The notes under the pieces were generated by a model that was not told the origin of the DNA, searched no databases, and was given only the letters and a program-made list of their open reading frames with translations. This document shows positions 12,236 through 23,847 of a stretch of 64,000 nucleotides of DNA, in pieces. The DNA is from Aldrovandia affinis (taxonomy: Eukaryota > Chordata > Actinopteri > Notacanthiformes > Halosauridae), in the NCBI GenBank assembly GCA_029706075.1, contig JAINUG010000021.1:1054001-1118000 (forward strand). Reading direction: 5' to 3'. Numbering within the stretch: position 1 is the first letter of the stretch; the number at the start of each line of letters is the position of its first letter. The position numbers were made by a program, and so were the translations under genes.

Positions 12236-12600
12236 TTGCCAAGTTTGGAGTGTATACGAGCAAAGCTCAGTCTCCCACACTAGCGCATATTTTCTGCATG
12301 CAACATGGCCGCCATGCCATGTGACATAACAAGTTTGATGCCGTGTATCCCTAGGACATAACATTTTGAACCTATTTGCTAAGTTTGAAGGTTATGTGAG
12401 CATCAGTTGAGCAGAAATAACGTCTTGAAACGGAAATAACATGCATACACCATACACAAGATTACCACCGAGTCACCTGACATGTTTTGTGTAATGTATG
12501 GAAAGGGAGTAATATTTTGGAAGCTTTTGCCAAGCTTGAAGCATATACAAGCATTGGATAAAGTTGAATGTGAAAAAATCATGTAAAATGCATAATGGCG
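12236..12600. repeat. Diverged tandem repeat, about 145-bp period
   Basis: Three spaced, related phrases occur: 'tttgccaagtttggagtgta' near 12235, 'tttgctaagtttgaaggtta' near 12376 and 'tttgccaagcttgaagcata' near 12527. Each is followed by a gagcA/caagca-type word. The spacings are about 141 and 151 bp. This is an old array or the inside of a DNA transposon; no coding potential is seen. Confidence 0.45.
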
Positions 12601-12639
12601 AACATGCCCCACTGACTATTCCATCGCAATGTTTCATAA

Positions 12640-13277
12640 GAAGATATGAATACATAATGACGAGAACAGGCCGTTCGGCCCATCTAGGCTCGTCATGTCC
12701 TAATCTAAAGAGTATCTAGTACTATATCTAGCCTGAACTTGAATAGCCCAAGTGTTTCTGCCTCTACTACCCGACCTGGCAAGCTGTTCCAGGCATTGAC
12801 AACTCTCTGTGTAAAGAAAAACCTCCTAATATCTGTGCGGACTTTGCCTTTAACTAATTTCCACCTGTGGCCTCTTGTTCTGCTGACCCCACTTATCTTT
12901 AAAAATCTTTGGTATTTCACTTTGTTAATCCCTTTCAGGAATTTAAAAACCTCAATCAAATCCCCCCTAAATCTCCGTTTGCTAAGCTTAAATAGATTGA
13001 GTGCCAATTAGTTTAATTGCCCTTCTTTGGACTTTTTCAAGAGCTTCTACTGTACATTCCAGCATTTTACATGCGATGCAAGTTAAACTGACAGGCCTAT
13101 AGTTCCCTGGGTCAGTTCGGTCCCCCTTCTTATATATTGGAATTATACTACCCTGCTTCCAGTCATCTGGTATTTCTCCAGTGATTATGGATTGAATGAA
13201 AATATCTGTCAATGGTTTATATATGATTTCCCCAAGTTCTTTGAGTACTCTAGGATATATGCCATCCGGGCCTGACT
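12640..13277 (-). mobile_element. Internally deleted non-LTR retrotransposon (CR1/L2/Rex1-type LINE)
   Basis: The minus strand reads as reverse transcriptase. First comes GPDGIYPRVLKELGEI and IPDDWKQGSIIPIYKKGD, then NYRPVSLTCIACKMLE. The frame then jumps straight to LEKVQRRAIKL, and ends with FFTQRVVNAWNSLPG. The central palm, including the FADD-type catalytic block, is missing, so the copy is internally deleted and also truncated at its 5' side. The 3' end has the 'acaggccgttcggcccat' phrase often seen in fish LINE and SINE tails. A Tc1 element was inserted at 13278 into it. Confidence 0.8.
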
Positions 13278-14008
13278 TACAGTGGGTTCGGAAAGTATTC
13301 AGACCCCCTTAAATTTTTCACTCTTTGTCATATTGCAGCCATTTGCTAAAATCAATTAATTTCATTTGTTTCCTCGTTCATGCACACACAGCACCCAATA
13401 TTGTCAGAAAAACACAGACTTGTAGACATTTTTGCAGATTTATTACAAAATAAACACTGAAATATCACATGGCCATAAGTATTCAGACCCTTTGCTGTGA
13501 CACTTGTATATTTAACTCAGGTGCTGTCCAATTCTTCTGATCATCCTTGAGATGGGCCTATACCTTCATTGGAGTCCAGCTGTGCTTAATTATATTGATT
13601 GGACTTGATTTGGAAAGGCACACACTGTCTATGTAAGGTCCCACAGTTGACAGTGCATGTCAGAGTAAAAACCAAGCCATGAAGTCCTAGGAACTCTCCA
13701 TAGACCTCCGAGATAGAATTGTGTTGAGGCATAGATCTGGGGAAGGGTATAAAAACATTGCTAAAGCATTGAAAGCACCCAGGAGAACAGTGGGCTCCAT
13801 CATTGTGAAATGGAATAAGTTTGAAACCACCACAACTCTTTCTTAGAGCTGGCCGTCTGGCCAAACTAAGTAACTGGGCAAGAAGGGACATGGTCAGGGA
13901 GGTGACCAAGAACCCAATGGCCACTCTAAGAGAGCTTCAGAGTTCCTCTGCAGCGATGGGAGAACCTGGTAGAAGGACAAACATCTCTGCAGCACTCCCA
14001 TCAATCAA
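13278..14008 (+). mobile_element. Tc1-like transposon, 5' half, inserted in the LINE
   Basis: It begins with TA then CAGTGGGTTCGGAAAGTATT, the terminal repeat of a well-known teleost Tc1 group. It continues through the 5' non-coding part ('ctgtctatgtaaggtcccac') into the start of the transposase region ('gaagtcctaggaactctcc'). Similarity stops near 'gcagcactcccatcaatca' at about 14008. The 3' half and right terminal repeat are absent. No intact transposase frame remains. It breaks the LINE at 12640-13277, so it is the younger of the two. Confidence 0.8.
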
Positions 14009-16843
14009 AACAGGGCCATGGCCACAAAACAGTACATACTATTCCGACACATGCACATGCAGTATAAAGGTCCTGCAAATTGAACTTTTGGATGGAGAGG
14101 ATAACAAAATAATCAAAAAAGGGAAAATACTCATTTTAGTGGATGGTGAACATTAGGGGGCATAATGTAATAACAATTATTCCTTCGCAATTCCAGTTAC
14201 CCACTACCTAAGGATTACGTGTGATGTACTTACAAAACTCTGGGATGTTTGCTGCGGGAGGCTTGCGGTTTTTTCAAAAGGCCGAAAAATATGATTTGGA
14301 GCATGATGTAAGCAAAATGGCGAACAAGATGGGGTGTGGCAAGGAGACCATTCAAGGTACGATTGAATGCTTCGCAATTTAAATGGGCCATGTGGCCAGT
14401 ACACGCATGCAAGAAATAAAAGCCCTGCCACTTAGGAGGCTTGTGCATCAAATCGAGATATGAAACACCTATATTTTGTGTGGTGCGTGAACATTGAGCC
14501 TGGGTTATGTCATTTTCCAAATTTGACCAGGAGGCTCTGGCAGTTGGACACAATTGGCCTTGTCCTGCCAGGGTTAGGGTGGGTTTAAGATTAGGGTTTC
14601 TCAGTTTACCGCTGCATTTGTTCCTCCCTACCAGGTGCCAAGCACCCACAAGCTACCAGAGATCGTCACTGAGAGATGCGCCTCTCCTCCGGTGATCACT
14701 AACCTTACTGTAGCACTGTGTGGCCTTCAGCCTGTGAAATAGTCTCGGCCTCGCATACAAATGCATCGCTGTGAATGCGCTTCAGCTGCTATGCTCCTTG
14801 TGTGGGTGTGGGTGGCATAGCGGTGACTCAAGAGGAACAATTGCCGATTTCAAATTGGAAAGAAAGAAATGTGGGAAAACAAAGGAACAGTATTGAGTTG
14901 TTTTGGTAGAAGGAGCTGTTGACTTGAGGTATGTTTATGCCTGCGACATTAGAACTTTAGAATCGATATAAAGTCCTCATGGATGTTTTTTTTTAGATTT
15001 GAAAAAAATGTTTTGAAAGGAACAATAAATAAACTTCTCCCAGCCTCAGGGATGGAAGCACAAGAATTTGTCTATAGCTGTGTGTTTCTGTCTCGACAGG
15101 TTGATTGCTCTTCACCGTGATCAATAAAAGCAGGGAAGGCGGCTCACATTAGTGCTTTAACGTGACTGGCCCCAGGTTGTCCTGGGGGAGCTATAATCAA
15201 GGCTTTGTCAGATAAGTCATTCTGCTCAGGTAAATTATGTCTCCGCATGTTGTACAGTCTGTTGTTTATGGTGCCTTTGCTTTTGGAACATTACAGTTCC
15301 AAAGATAACCCCTCTGTTTTCTGACAGGTCCTCTGGAGAGTAGCCTAGCTTTCTGGCAATGTGTCAGGCCTAACAACACATCCGGTGACAGCCATGCTCT
15401 AAGCTGAGATAATGTATGCACAAAAGCATTGGTGATTCATCTGCTCAATCAGTGTGTGGTAGGGCTTCTCAATACATAAGTGGGTAATGGGTAAATATGC
15501 TCCTTCCTGCAGTCTGCACATACCTATTTCAGTTGAGCATGCATATATCAGGCTGGCTGAGCAAGGCAGGCTTGACACATAATAGGTTAAGTGAGGTTCT
15601 GGAGGGCGGAAGATGAGCTTGAATTTCCACTCAAGGACAGAGAAATCAGAGGCAGGTGGGCTCTTGGAGTGAGGGATGGAACTTGGGTTATCTCAGGATC
15701 CTGCAGGTTTCATTGAATCATTTAATTTCAAAACTGGTTAAGACATGGTTATTAATGCTGATCCATCTATGCAAGTAATATATAAGGTTGTGCAATTAAG
15801 ATCCAGTGAAGTTCTGTGTTAGTCATATTTAAAGTTATACAATGAGAAAAGTAAAATCGCAGACTTGTTTTAAGGCAAGTAACATTGATAACATCATTTT
15901 TACCTCTTTAAGTTCCCTATTCAGAGGACCATGACACCATACCACTCAAATGGTTAGCTAATTGCCCGGTGCCACAACTAGAGAGAGTAGTACAGCAGTC
16001 AAAAACCAAGGAGGCAATGAAAAAGAGTTTGCACTAGATTTATAGTTTATATTCAAAATAGCTTGTGTGTAGCCAAGTCCCTCCTTATGCAAGACCGAGG
16101 ATGAGTCAAGAGCTTGTGTAACTATAAACAGTTTGTTTTTGCTCAATCCAGGCTCAATCAGTCAGCTAAGACACAGAGGTGAAAGCCAAGATTAGATCAG
16201 TGAGGAACACTGCCACTGCAATCCATAAACAACGTCAATGTGACGGATCAGAATCCAGCTGATTGGTGAATCAATGACTACCCACATCCAAGTACTCCAA
16301 TGGCACCCGGCACAAGGCATTTCGCACATCACCACAAAGCAAGATGATGTACGTAGGATTGTAAAGGATCAGCTTTTGGATATGGAACATAGCCCGACTG
16401 ATGTGTAGATTCATGCAGAGAAATCTTGACCACTGTGAGCTGTAGTCTTAATTCGGGAATTTACTTGCACTACACTGTAGTTTCATTCATTATTTCTGCA
16501 TTCAGGTAAAAAGGCAGTTTGACCTGAGTGGATCTTCGAACTTGCCTTCAGATTAACAATGCATTACAATATCAAATATCAAAGGTTCAGTTTAGGCTAA
16601 GGAGATCTATTTAAATCACATCCAATAATAACATAATGCAGGCTAACTGACAGAATGTTGTCATTTTTATTACTTTGAGGAATAATGTAAAAGCCTTAAT
16701 TTAATCTGCTGAAGAGTGAATCTCTCCTTGAAATATAATTTTGTTCCTGTCATTGGCCTAGGTGCTGTTGTAAAAGCAGACAAGGACATTTTGTACAAAA
16801 TGACTATATGTCATATTTTTAGAATATATATACATATATATAT
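14009..16843. other. Intergenic stretch, no gene seen
   Basis: No exon, RNA gene or clear repeat is recognised. Open frames around 14204-14695 overlap each other on both strands and show no known motif. A TA-rich run at 16823-16843 borders the next element. Confidence 0.4.
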
Positions 16844-17550
16844 TGTGGTGTCCCTAGGGGTTGGGCGACACTCACGGACTGCAGAGGGTGTAGGCAGGAT
16901 AAATATCCCAGAGGAGGCAGTATTATAAACAAAACAATAATTTATTAACTCAACTCTTGGCAAAAACACAAAACAAAGGGCGGGGTATTCAGGGGAATCC
17001 AAAACACATAAAGTCCCAAATCCTACTCGTCGTCATTATCCGTTATCCAGTTTCCAAGTCCCGTTCCGTTCCGCAAAGTGGGGTCCTCAAACAATCCAGG
17101 TCAAACACTATACACAATCCAAAACACTTTACTTCTCACTCTCAAACTCTCTCACGCACTCTCCACCTCCCCAGCACTCCCCAGCACTCCCCAGCACTCC
17201 AGCACTCCAGCACTCCTGCACTCCTGCACTCCAGCACTCCTGCACTCCTGCACTCCTGCACTCCTGCACTCCTGCACTCCTGCACTCCAGCACTCCTGCA
17301 CTCCTGCACTCCTGCACTCCTGCACTCCTGCACTCCTGCACTCCTGCACTCCTGCACTCCTGCACTCCAGCCTACTCCTTTCGCATGTGGCATGAACGAG
17401 TCCTTTAAATAGGCCTCCAAATAGCCTTCAGCTGTTCGTAATCCCAATCTCTTGACTCCGTTCAGGTGTGGGCTGCGGGCTGCTGGGAAATGAAGTTGTT
17501 TTCCTCTCCAGTGGCTCCCATTTCCTCATCCTGCCCCTTGGGATGCCACA
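16844..17550. mobile_element. 0.7-kb TG...CA element with internal minisatellite, family uncertain
   Basis: The left end reads TGTGGTGTCCC and the right end GGGATGCCACA, so the ends are inverted with two differences and have TG...CA termini. Both sides sit in TATATA sequence, so a target duplication cannot be read clearly. The inside has a 10-bp minisatellite (17161-17370) and no coding region. It could be a non-autonomous DNA transposon or an old solo LTR. If it is an LTR relic it is a broken fossil. I cannot choose between these. Confidence 0.5.
17161..17370. repeat. 10-bp minisatellite (CTCCTGCACT)n
   Basis: About 20 units of CTCCTGCACT, with variants CTCCAGCACT and CCCCAGCACT at the left end and a few inside. 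Because the period is not a multiple of three and the units lack stops, all frames on both strands stay open and give false 'proteins'. The array lies inside the 16844-17550 element. Confidence 0.9.
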
Positions 17551-17560
17551 ATATATATAC

Positions 17561-19178
17561 ACACACACACAGTATATGTATTGTAATACCCCAGAATATT
17601 CCATTTTAAGTTTTTTAATACAGGGGCATTTGTTCAGTTTTGAAACTGGGCTTTAGATGAATGATTAAATAATGTTGTATGTTTAAAGGGAACATTTATG
17701 CATTAATCCCAAGATATTTTAACATCCCTTTTAATGACTTCATATCCCCAGAAGTTGAACTTGGACGTGGAATACTGATTAAAGTAAATGTGAAAACTCA
17801 CTGAGCTCATTTGGAAGGTGATATCGTCTTCAGCACAGTCCCGTGACAGCTGTGTATAAAAAGATGATCACAGATTTGACTCCTTTGGAACCTCTGCCAG
17901 GTCTCACCGCAGTTTTGCACTCACAAAGTATGCATGAGGGCCAGTTGTTCAAGCACCTGACCACTCTGCCAAAATAACTGCATCCTGATATTGTTTACAG
18001 CACGCATTGCTCGTATAATTTGCATGTCTTTAGATACCAGTTAGAATACTCACACGGCTGTGGTTGGAGGAAACAAGGGACTGTGGGAGTCATTCAGGGC
18101 TTCCTGCATACATGGAGGCAGGAAGAGCTCCATATATTGGTTCACATGGCCCAAGGCCAAAGTCAGCCGATCCCCCACAGGGGTTGAAAGTAGCACAGCT
18201 TTATTGCTGGGCTTAGAGGTGATGATGCTTAAGATTGGGTAGCCACCTTTTTTGCGTCTGGCTTCCTCCTGATCTGCAGCTTATTCTCACCATGTAACCA
18301 CACCAATCTTGCTTTGATCTGCATTAGCCTCCACCTGCGTTGTTTGGTTTTCTATTTAGCAATAGCCCTTCCAGATCTCCCCTGAGGACTGGTGGCGACG
18401 AAGGGACAGAACTGCAATAGCAACGTTCTCTGACTCTTAAATGTTGACCTTTGTCAAGAAAAGCATCAATATGAAAGATGCATCCCTTGCTTCTCCTGTC
18501 TCTCTCTCCTGCCTTGACATAGTTCAGCTGGGAGGAAATTGCAGGTCATAAAAGGCACATTCTGAGCAAAACCAAGTCAAGGTCAGTTACAAACAAATAA
18601 AACCATGACCATTCATAGCCTTCCTTCCCCCTACCATATTTACAATGTTTATATGCACAATACAATGGGTGGTTTCACAAGCCAGTAGGCTAAACAACAA
18701 ACCGCTTCTTGCATCATGTCTGTATCGTGGGTGTGCAGGCACCAGACAGACAGCGCCAGAGAACAGAACCCCTCTGGAGGAGAGAGGAGGCCTGGCTCTC
18801 ACACACACACACACACACACACACAGACATAACAGTATTGTTTCCCGTGAAAAACCCAGACGGTCTGTCAACACGGCTGTGCTCGACTCCCTTGAATGAC
18901 ATGCCCAGCTGGGGACAAGGGCCTGGGCTCAATGGGATTTGCAATGCAGATCAGCCAGCAAGGTGTGACAGCACCAGAGAAACTGGCCACTGTGAATGGG
19001 ATTCATGGCTTTCACGAGAACGACAGTGCTAATCAGTTAGAGAGAGGGTGCTAACAATGCCACTGTGCTGCTTTGATAGGCATAAAGATACAAATGGGGT
19101 GCTGGGATTTGGCTACAGAGTACACAACAAAGGACTGTGATACAATAATATTAGCATTTGCTTATTTTAGCATATATA
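17561..19178. other. Intergenic stretch, no gene seen
   Basis: No exon or RNA gene is recognised. It contains a short (AC)n run at about 18799-18825 and another at 17560-17571. Frames across the CA run are repeat artefacts. Confidence 0.4.
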
Positions 19179-19834
19179 TACACTACCGGTTAAAAGTTTT
19201 AGAACACCCCCATTTTCCAGTTTTTACTGAAATGTAAGCAGTTCAAGTCCAGTGAATAACCTGAAATGGTACAACAGTAAGCGGTAAACTGCCAGAGGTT
19301 TTTAAAAAAAGGTTTAGGTTACCAAAAACTGGAAAATAATGTACATTTTCTGGCAGTGAGTAGTTTCCTACACCATCAAAAGGCACTTGGAAACTGACAA
19401 GAAGAGGTCTGGCAGACCCAAAGCCACAACAAAATCAGAAGACAAGTTTCTGAGAGTCAACAGCTTGCGTGATAGGCGGCTCACAGGACAACAGCTTCAA
19501 GCACACTGGTCGAAGTAAGGAATTCTCAGTTTCAACTGTGGAGAGAAGACTTCGAGCTGCAGGTTTGACAGATCGAGCGGTAGTAAGAAAGCCATTGCTA
19601 AGATGGCAAAATAAGAAAAAGAGGCTTGCCTGGGCCATGAAGCACCGCCAATGGACTACTGAAGACTGGAAGAAGGTCTTTGAAATCTTGAATTTTGAAA
19701 GGTTTTTGTAGGCCGTTGGGTAGGCGAAAGGATGGTTCCTCAGTATATGACACCAACTGTCAAAAATGGAGGAGGAAGCGTGATGGTCTGGGGCTCTTTT
19801 GCTGGATCCAGAGTCAGCGACTTGCACAGAGTAC

Positions 19835-20066
19835 ATTTTTACATTTTACATTTTAGGCATTTAGCAGACGCTCTTATCCAGAGCGACTTACACAGTTTAC
19901 ATTTCTTTACATACAATCCATTTATACAGCTGAATATTTTACTGAAGCAATTCAGGTTAAGTACCTTTGCTCAAGGGTACAACAGCAGTGCCCCACTTGA
20001 GAATTAAACCTGCAACCTCTAAGTTACAGGCCCAGCTCACTAACCATTACACTACACTGCCAGCCC
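19835..20066 (-). mobile_element. tRNA-derived SINE, family C, inside the Tc1 element
   Basis: Read on the minus strand it begins GGGCTGGCAGTGTAGTG, has a B-box-like GGTTGCAGGTTTAATTC, and ends with the L2-type tail GTCGCTCTGGATAAGAGCG, then AAATGCCTAAAATG. The same SINE is at 33974-34217 on the plus strand. It landed in the transposase part of the Tc1 element, so it is the younger insertion. Confidence 0.85.
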
Positions 20067-20067
20067 A

Positions 20068-20215
20068 GACTGAACTCTGTGTGAGGGGTGCAGGTGGGTT
20101 TAGTGACTGAACTCTGTGTGAGGGGTGCAGGTGGGTTTAGTGACTGAACTCTGTGTGAGGGGTGCGGGTGGGTTTAGTGACTGAACTCTGTGTGAGGGGT
20201 GCGGGCGGGTTTAGT
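20068..20215. repeat. 37-bp tandem repeat, four units
   Basis: Four head-to-tail copies start at 20068, 20105, 20142 and 20179, each beginning GACTGAACTCTGTGTGAG and ending GGTTTAGT. They differ by one or two bases (gcagg versus gcggg). The array directly abuts the head of the SINE within the Tc1 element, so it arose after or with that insertion. Confidence 0.9.
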
Positions 20216-20442
20216 GTGTGTTTAGTGTGAGTTTAGAGTGACTGTTAACCCACGTTAACCCATTACTTGTTCCCTGAAAATGGCCTTTGAAATGTACATT
20301 ATTTTTCAGTTTTTGGTAACCTAAACTTTTTTTTAACAGTAGTTTACTGCTTACCTTTGTACCATTTCAGGTTATTCACTGCTTAAATTTAAGTAAAAAC
20401 TAGAAAATTGGGGTTGTTCTAAAACCTTTAACCGGTAGTGTA

Positions 20443-22186
20443 TATGCAGAAGATAGTTGTTTTAAGGGAATAAACTAAGCCAAACAGCGGGGGATCTGCA
20501 CTTGAAACCAATTCCTAAATAACTATCAGTGTGTTTTTTTACTCAGCTGATTTTTTTGATGTGTTGCAAAAGATAACCAGATGTCTAGTTCACATTGAGA
20601 GTTTGAATTCTCAAACAAAACTCTCTCCTGATGCCTTTCTGAAGTGCCGTATGCTGAGACAGAGGACTGGCACAGGGGTATGTGGACACTGTCACCCGGG
20701 AATGAGTGTCTGTGTCTCCCTACAGGATTTAATGGAGAAGAAATAAAAAAGCAACACCATAGCGCAGTCTTATTACAGAATCTGTTCACCACTGTTGAAT
20801 GTCCCACTGTGAGAAATATGGATAGGGAGAGCAGCTTCACTGCAAGCAGGGGGAGGGGAGCATATTTCTGAACCTCTAGAGAGATAAGAGCAATTATGCG
20901 TTTAAATATCAGTGCCAATGGTGCTGATTAAAGTCAGTGCTTTTGACAAGTGGTACAATAAACTTGAAATGATGTACAACAGAGATTATGCTTCTTGTCC
21001 TTCACAGACTGTTTGTATCAGGACTGAAGAATCTGTGCTGTACACCTGGGGCTGATATGTACAGTGTGGATCTCGGCAAACAGGTGCACCACTTTGTCAC
21101 ACTTGTATGATAATGTCAGGCCTTTCCTTTATCTATCTATCTATCTATCTCTGTTGTCTCATTCTCCCCTTCCCCAAAGGCAGAAAATCCAAAGCCAAGT
21201 CATATGAAGCGTACTTGGTGATAGACACCTTGACAAATGCACACATTTCGTGTGTCATCTCCACCCGTCACTCTGTCTCCTTTTTCCATTCCCCACCCCC
21301 ATGTGTCAGTTTAAGAAAGGTTTGGCCCATCTTCACCTCCAACTTCACTATCCCAGTCATCTCTGCAGTCCTAATATGAATAATTTTACAATTTACACAG
21401 AGGTGGCTAAACCAAACTGGGGAGTTCCCTGGCCACAGGCCACAAAAGGAATCATTGGGGCAGAAATGGCCCATAGTGGTCCTATATTTTATGGTGTCTC
21501 TGTACATCCACAAGCAGGCAGTCAGTCTACGCACTATGGCACTGTGTTCTTAAGTACTTTCAACATTCCCTTATATACCCCTTTTCTTCCTTCTCACTCA
21601 GTTAAATATCATGGTCAAAGGTCAATAGACACTGAAATTCATTGTCAAAAGAAAAATATTGTGTAAGAATCTAGAAAGTTCAAGAGGCAACACTAGGGTA
21701 TATTAAATGTTCCCAGTCCTTCTCATTTACCTATAAAGACCCATAAAGCCAGACACATTTCTGTTTGAATCTGTGTGTATCCCAGAGAGAGCTGTGCAAC
21801 ATAAATGACTAACTACATTTATACATAGTGCCAGGGGGATCTGGTTGAGCATGAGTTTTGGGTGTAAATGTCCAGGACATGATAGCCTCAGGAAGATTCC
21901 AAACAAATGGGAATTAGATCTTTATTTTAAGCCTGCATTTGCTTGACATTGATGTTTACCACATTTGCTGTGGTAAACAGTAAGTGCGTGGCGTACACAG
22001 TTGCGAGTGCTCTGCAGTAGGTGTTGTCAACAATCATGAAATCACGTAAATAAAATGTGTGAACGTAAATTGCAGTTTGTAATCATAAATCACACTTTGT
22101 GAATGCAATTTGCTTTTTTGCGTATATATGTACGTATTTTGACAGAGATCTCACTCCACAATTTTGCAGTCAAAATGAGATCACAG
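20443..22186. other. Intergenic stretch, no gene seen
   Basis: It contains a small (TATC)n run at 21128-21150. Open frames at 21107-21666 show no recognisable protein family. No RNA gene is seen. Confidence 0.4.
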
Positions 22187-22490
22187 GCCTCCAGGGTGGG
22201 GCAACCAGTAAAGTGCAGGTTGCCTACTGCGGCCAGGGTTAGATTCACAGGCTACGCTAGCCCGGCTCTGGCTGGGAGTCCCGTTCACGGGCAGTGATTG
22301 GCTGTCCGCCCCAGAGGGAGGGGGGAGGGAAGCTGGCATGAGCTTGCCGCATGCACAGAAAGCTTCTCTGGACTTATCAGAATCACGGTCGGCGCTCGGC
22401 CGAGTGCTGTCTCGAAAGAGGCAGCTCGCCTTTTCTGCCACCGCCGATCCCAGAGTAGTGGCTGGTCCCGTAGCCGCAGATTAGATCAGA
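22187..22490 (+). mobile_element. tRNA-derived SINE, family A
   Basis: It begins GGCCTCCAGGGTGGGGCAAC and has the family-A body: 'cccggctctggctgggag', 'tgattggctgtccgcccc', 'ggcatgagcttgccgcatg'. It resembles the copies at 37536 and 56427. The B-box-like part (agggttagattcac) is worn. No clear target duplication was found. The tail differs after about 22490. Confidence 0.7.
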
Positions 22491-23066
22491 TCAGAGTGGA
22501 CAAGGGTGAGACTTTCTGTTACATTTTGCGCTACGTCTTGCCTGTCTCAGACTCTCAGCTTCAAAATAAAGACCAGTTTTACCAAGCTGTGATGTGTCCT
22601 ACTTATACTTATACTATAGGAAACACGATGAACTCCCAACGATAGGATCTTACGGTTTCAAAGAGCTTAGGCACAAAGCAAGATCACGATTCAGAAAGTA
22701 ATTAGAAAACTTGAGAGAGCCAACATTTTGGATGGAAAGATTTGACGTCACTAAGTCTCTTGTGGCGCTCACTAGTCATCATAGTTGTAACTGTACACTA
22801 ATCTGGTACTGAGGACAAACAGATCACATTTTTTGTCATTGTTTGGATAAGAACAAAGGTGTGCTCAACAAAACTTCCCTTGGCTTGCGCTGTAGTGCTC
22901 TGTATTGACTAGGCTGCACCCATCCCCACCCCCTCCATACATAACATTGATAGCCGCTGATTAATTACATAAATGCATGAGGGAGCATTTCCTCTGTGAA
23001 TCACATCCAATTAACAACCATTAACTCATGGCTATGCAGGATGCTCAAGTCATAGAATCAACAGGT
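22491..23066. other. Intergenic stretch, no gene seen
   Basis: No exon, RNA gene or recognisable repeat is visible. Confidence 0.4.
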
Positions 23067-23225
23067 GGTTCCCTGTGTCTCAGATGGTAGAGCATTGTGT
23101 TGGCAACGCTTAGGTTGTGGGTTTGATTCCCACTGGGACCACATATATTGAAAAATGTATGCATTCACTACTGTAAGTCGCCTTGGTTAAAAGTGCCTGC
23201 TAAATGGCATATATTATATTATTAT
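23067..23225 (+). mobile_element. tRNA-derived SINE, family B
   Basis: The head GGTTCCCTGTGTCTCAGATG with 'gtagagc' is A-box-like; GGTTTGATTCC is B-box-like. It ends with the L2-type tail 'gtcgccttggttaaaagtgc' and 'taaatggcatatattatatt'. Copies on the minus strand lie at 43495-43662 and 62602-62750. It is a SINE, not a tRNA gene: the anticodon arm and acceptor stem do not close. Confidence 0.8.
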
Positions 23226-23229
23226 ATTG

Positions 23230-23847
23230 AATAAAGAGGAACAGTGGCATATTCAAACCCACAACCACTGCTTATGAAGAAGATATATGGGTGGTCTCGT
23301 CAATGTAGGTAAACGTTATCGGATCTACGGTCACTCCTCCGGTAGACATGTGAAGCAGTGAAATGCGTGAACGTCAGGTGGAATAACAAGCGAGCTATGT
23401 AGGCGTGAGCACGCTTGCTTCAATGTTTCGGGAAGAGAAGCTTGACTCGATGCCACAGAAATAAAATAAATAAATGAACTGTTCACCAGCTACATCAACT
23501 CATTCATCACCCTGAGGGCACAGTGCTCACATTTCACTTCAGATCCATTAAGAACAGAGATGTCCCAAAGGAGATTAGACCTCACGCGCTTCAGCTTTCA
23601 GGGTCGGCAGCACTTCTTACTTCTCAGCGGTGCACTAGAGCTAAATAGAGCAACACATTTTCAATATATATGTATGTTGTATATTCAGTAATATCATTGT
23701 ATGTAATATTTCATTTTTTATTTTAGATTTTATTATGATATATTTTTACATATATATTTATTTATGTTAATGCAACAAATGGGGAATTCGATTTTATGCT
23801 GGACTGTAGTTGAAGTAGTTGTGTGATTTTATTCAGAAGGATTTCAT
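23230..23847. other. Intergenic stretch, no gene seen
   Basis: AT-rich, with a TATATA-rich part at 23665-23765. No gene is recognised. Confidence 0.4.

Larger units (their letters stand above)
19181..20440 (+). mobile_element. Tc1-like transposon with about 160-bp inverted repeats, broken by a SINE
   Basis: The left end CACTACCGGTTAAAAGTTTT and the right end, inverted, CACTACCGGTTAAAGGTTTT flank the element, with TA on both sides (19179-19180, 20441-20442). The inverted repeats extend about 160 bp inwards (through 'tttaggttaccaaaaactg'). Inside, 19520-19690 on the plus strand reads as transposase (STVERRLRAAGLTDRAVVRK, RLAWAMKHRQWTTEDWKKV), followed by a GGGSVMVWGSF stretch near 19765. The catalytic DDE part is otherwise missing, and a deletion removes the segment after WKKV. 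A family-C SINE (19835-20066) and a tandem repeat (20068-20215) occupy the middle. It is not active. Confidence 0.85.

Noticed and set aside
14204-14695. 139-residue minus-strand frame
   Set aside because: No familiar motif, overlapped by frames on the other strand, and no splice or promoter context.
17129-17447. Frames of ECRSAGVQ and HSCTPALL repeats
   Set aside because: Translation of the 10-bp minisatellite; open in all frames, so no coding evidence.
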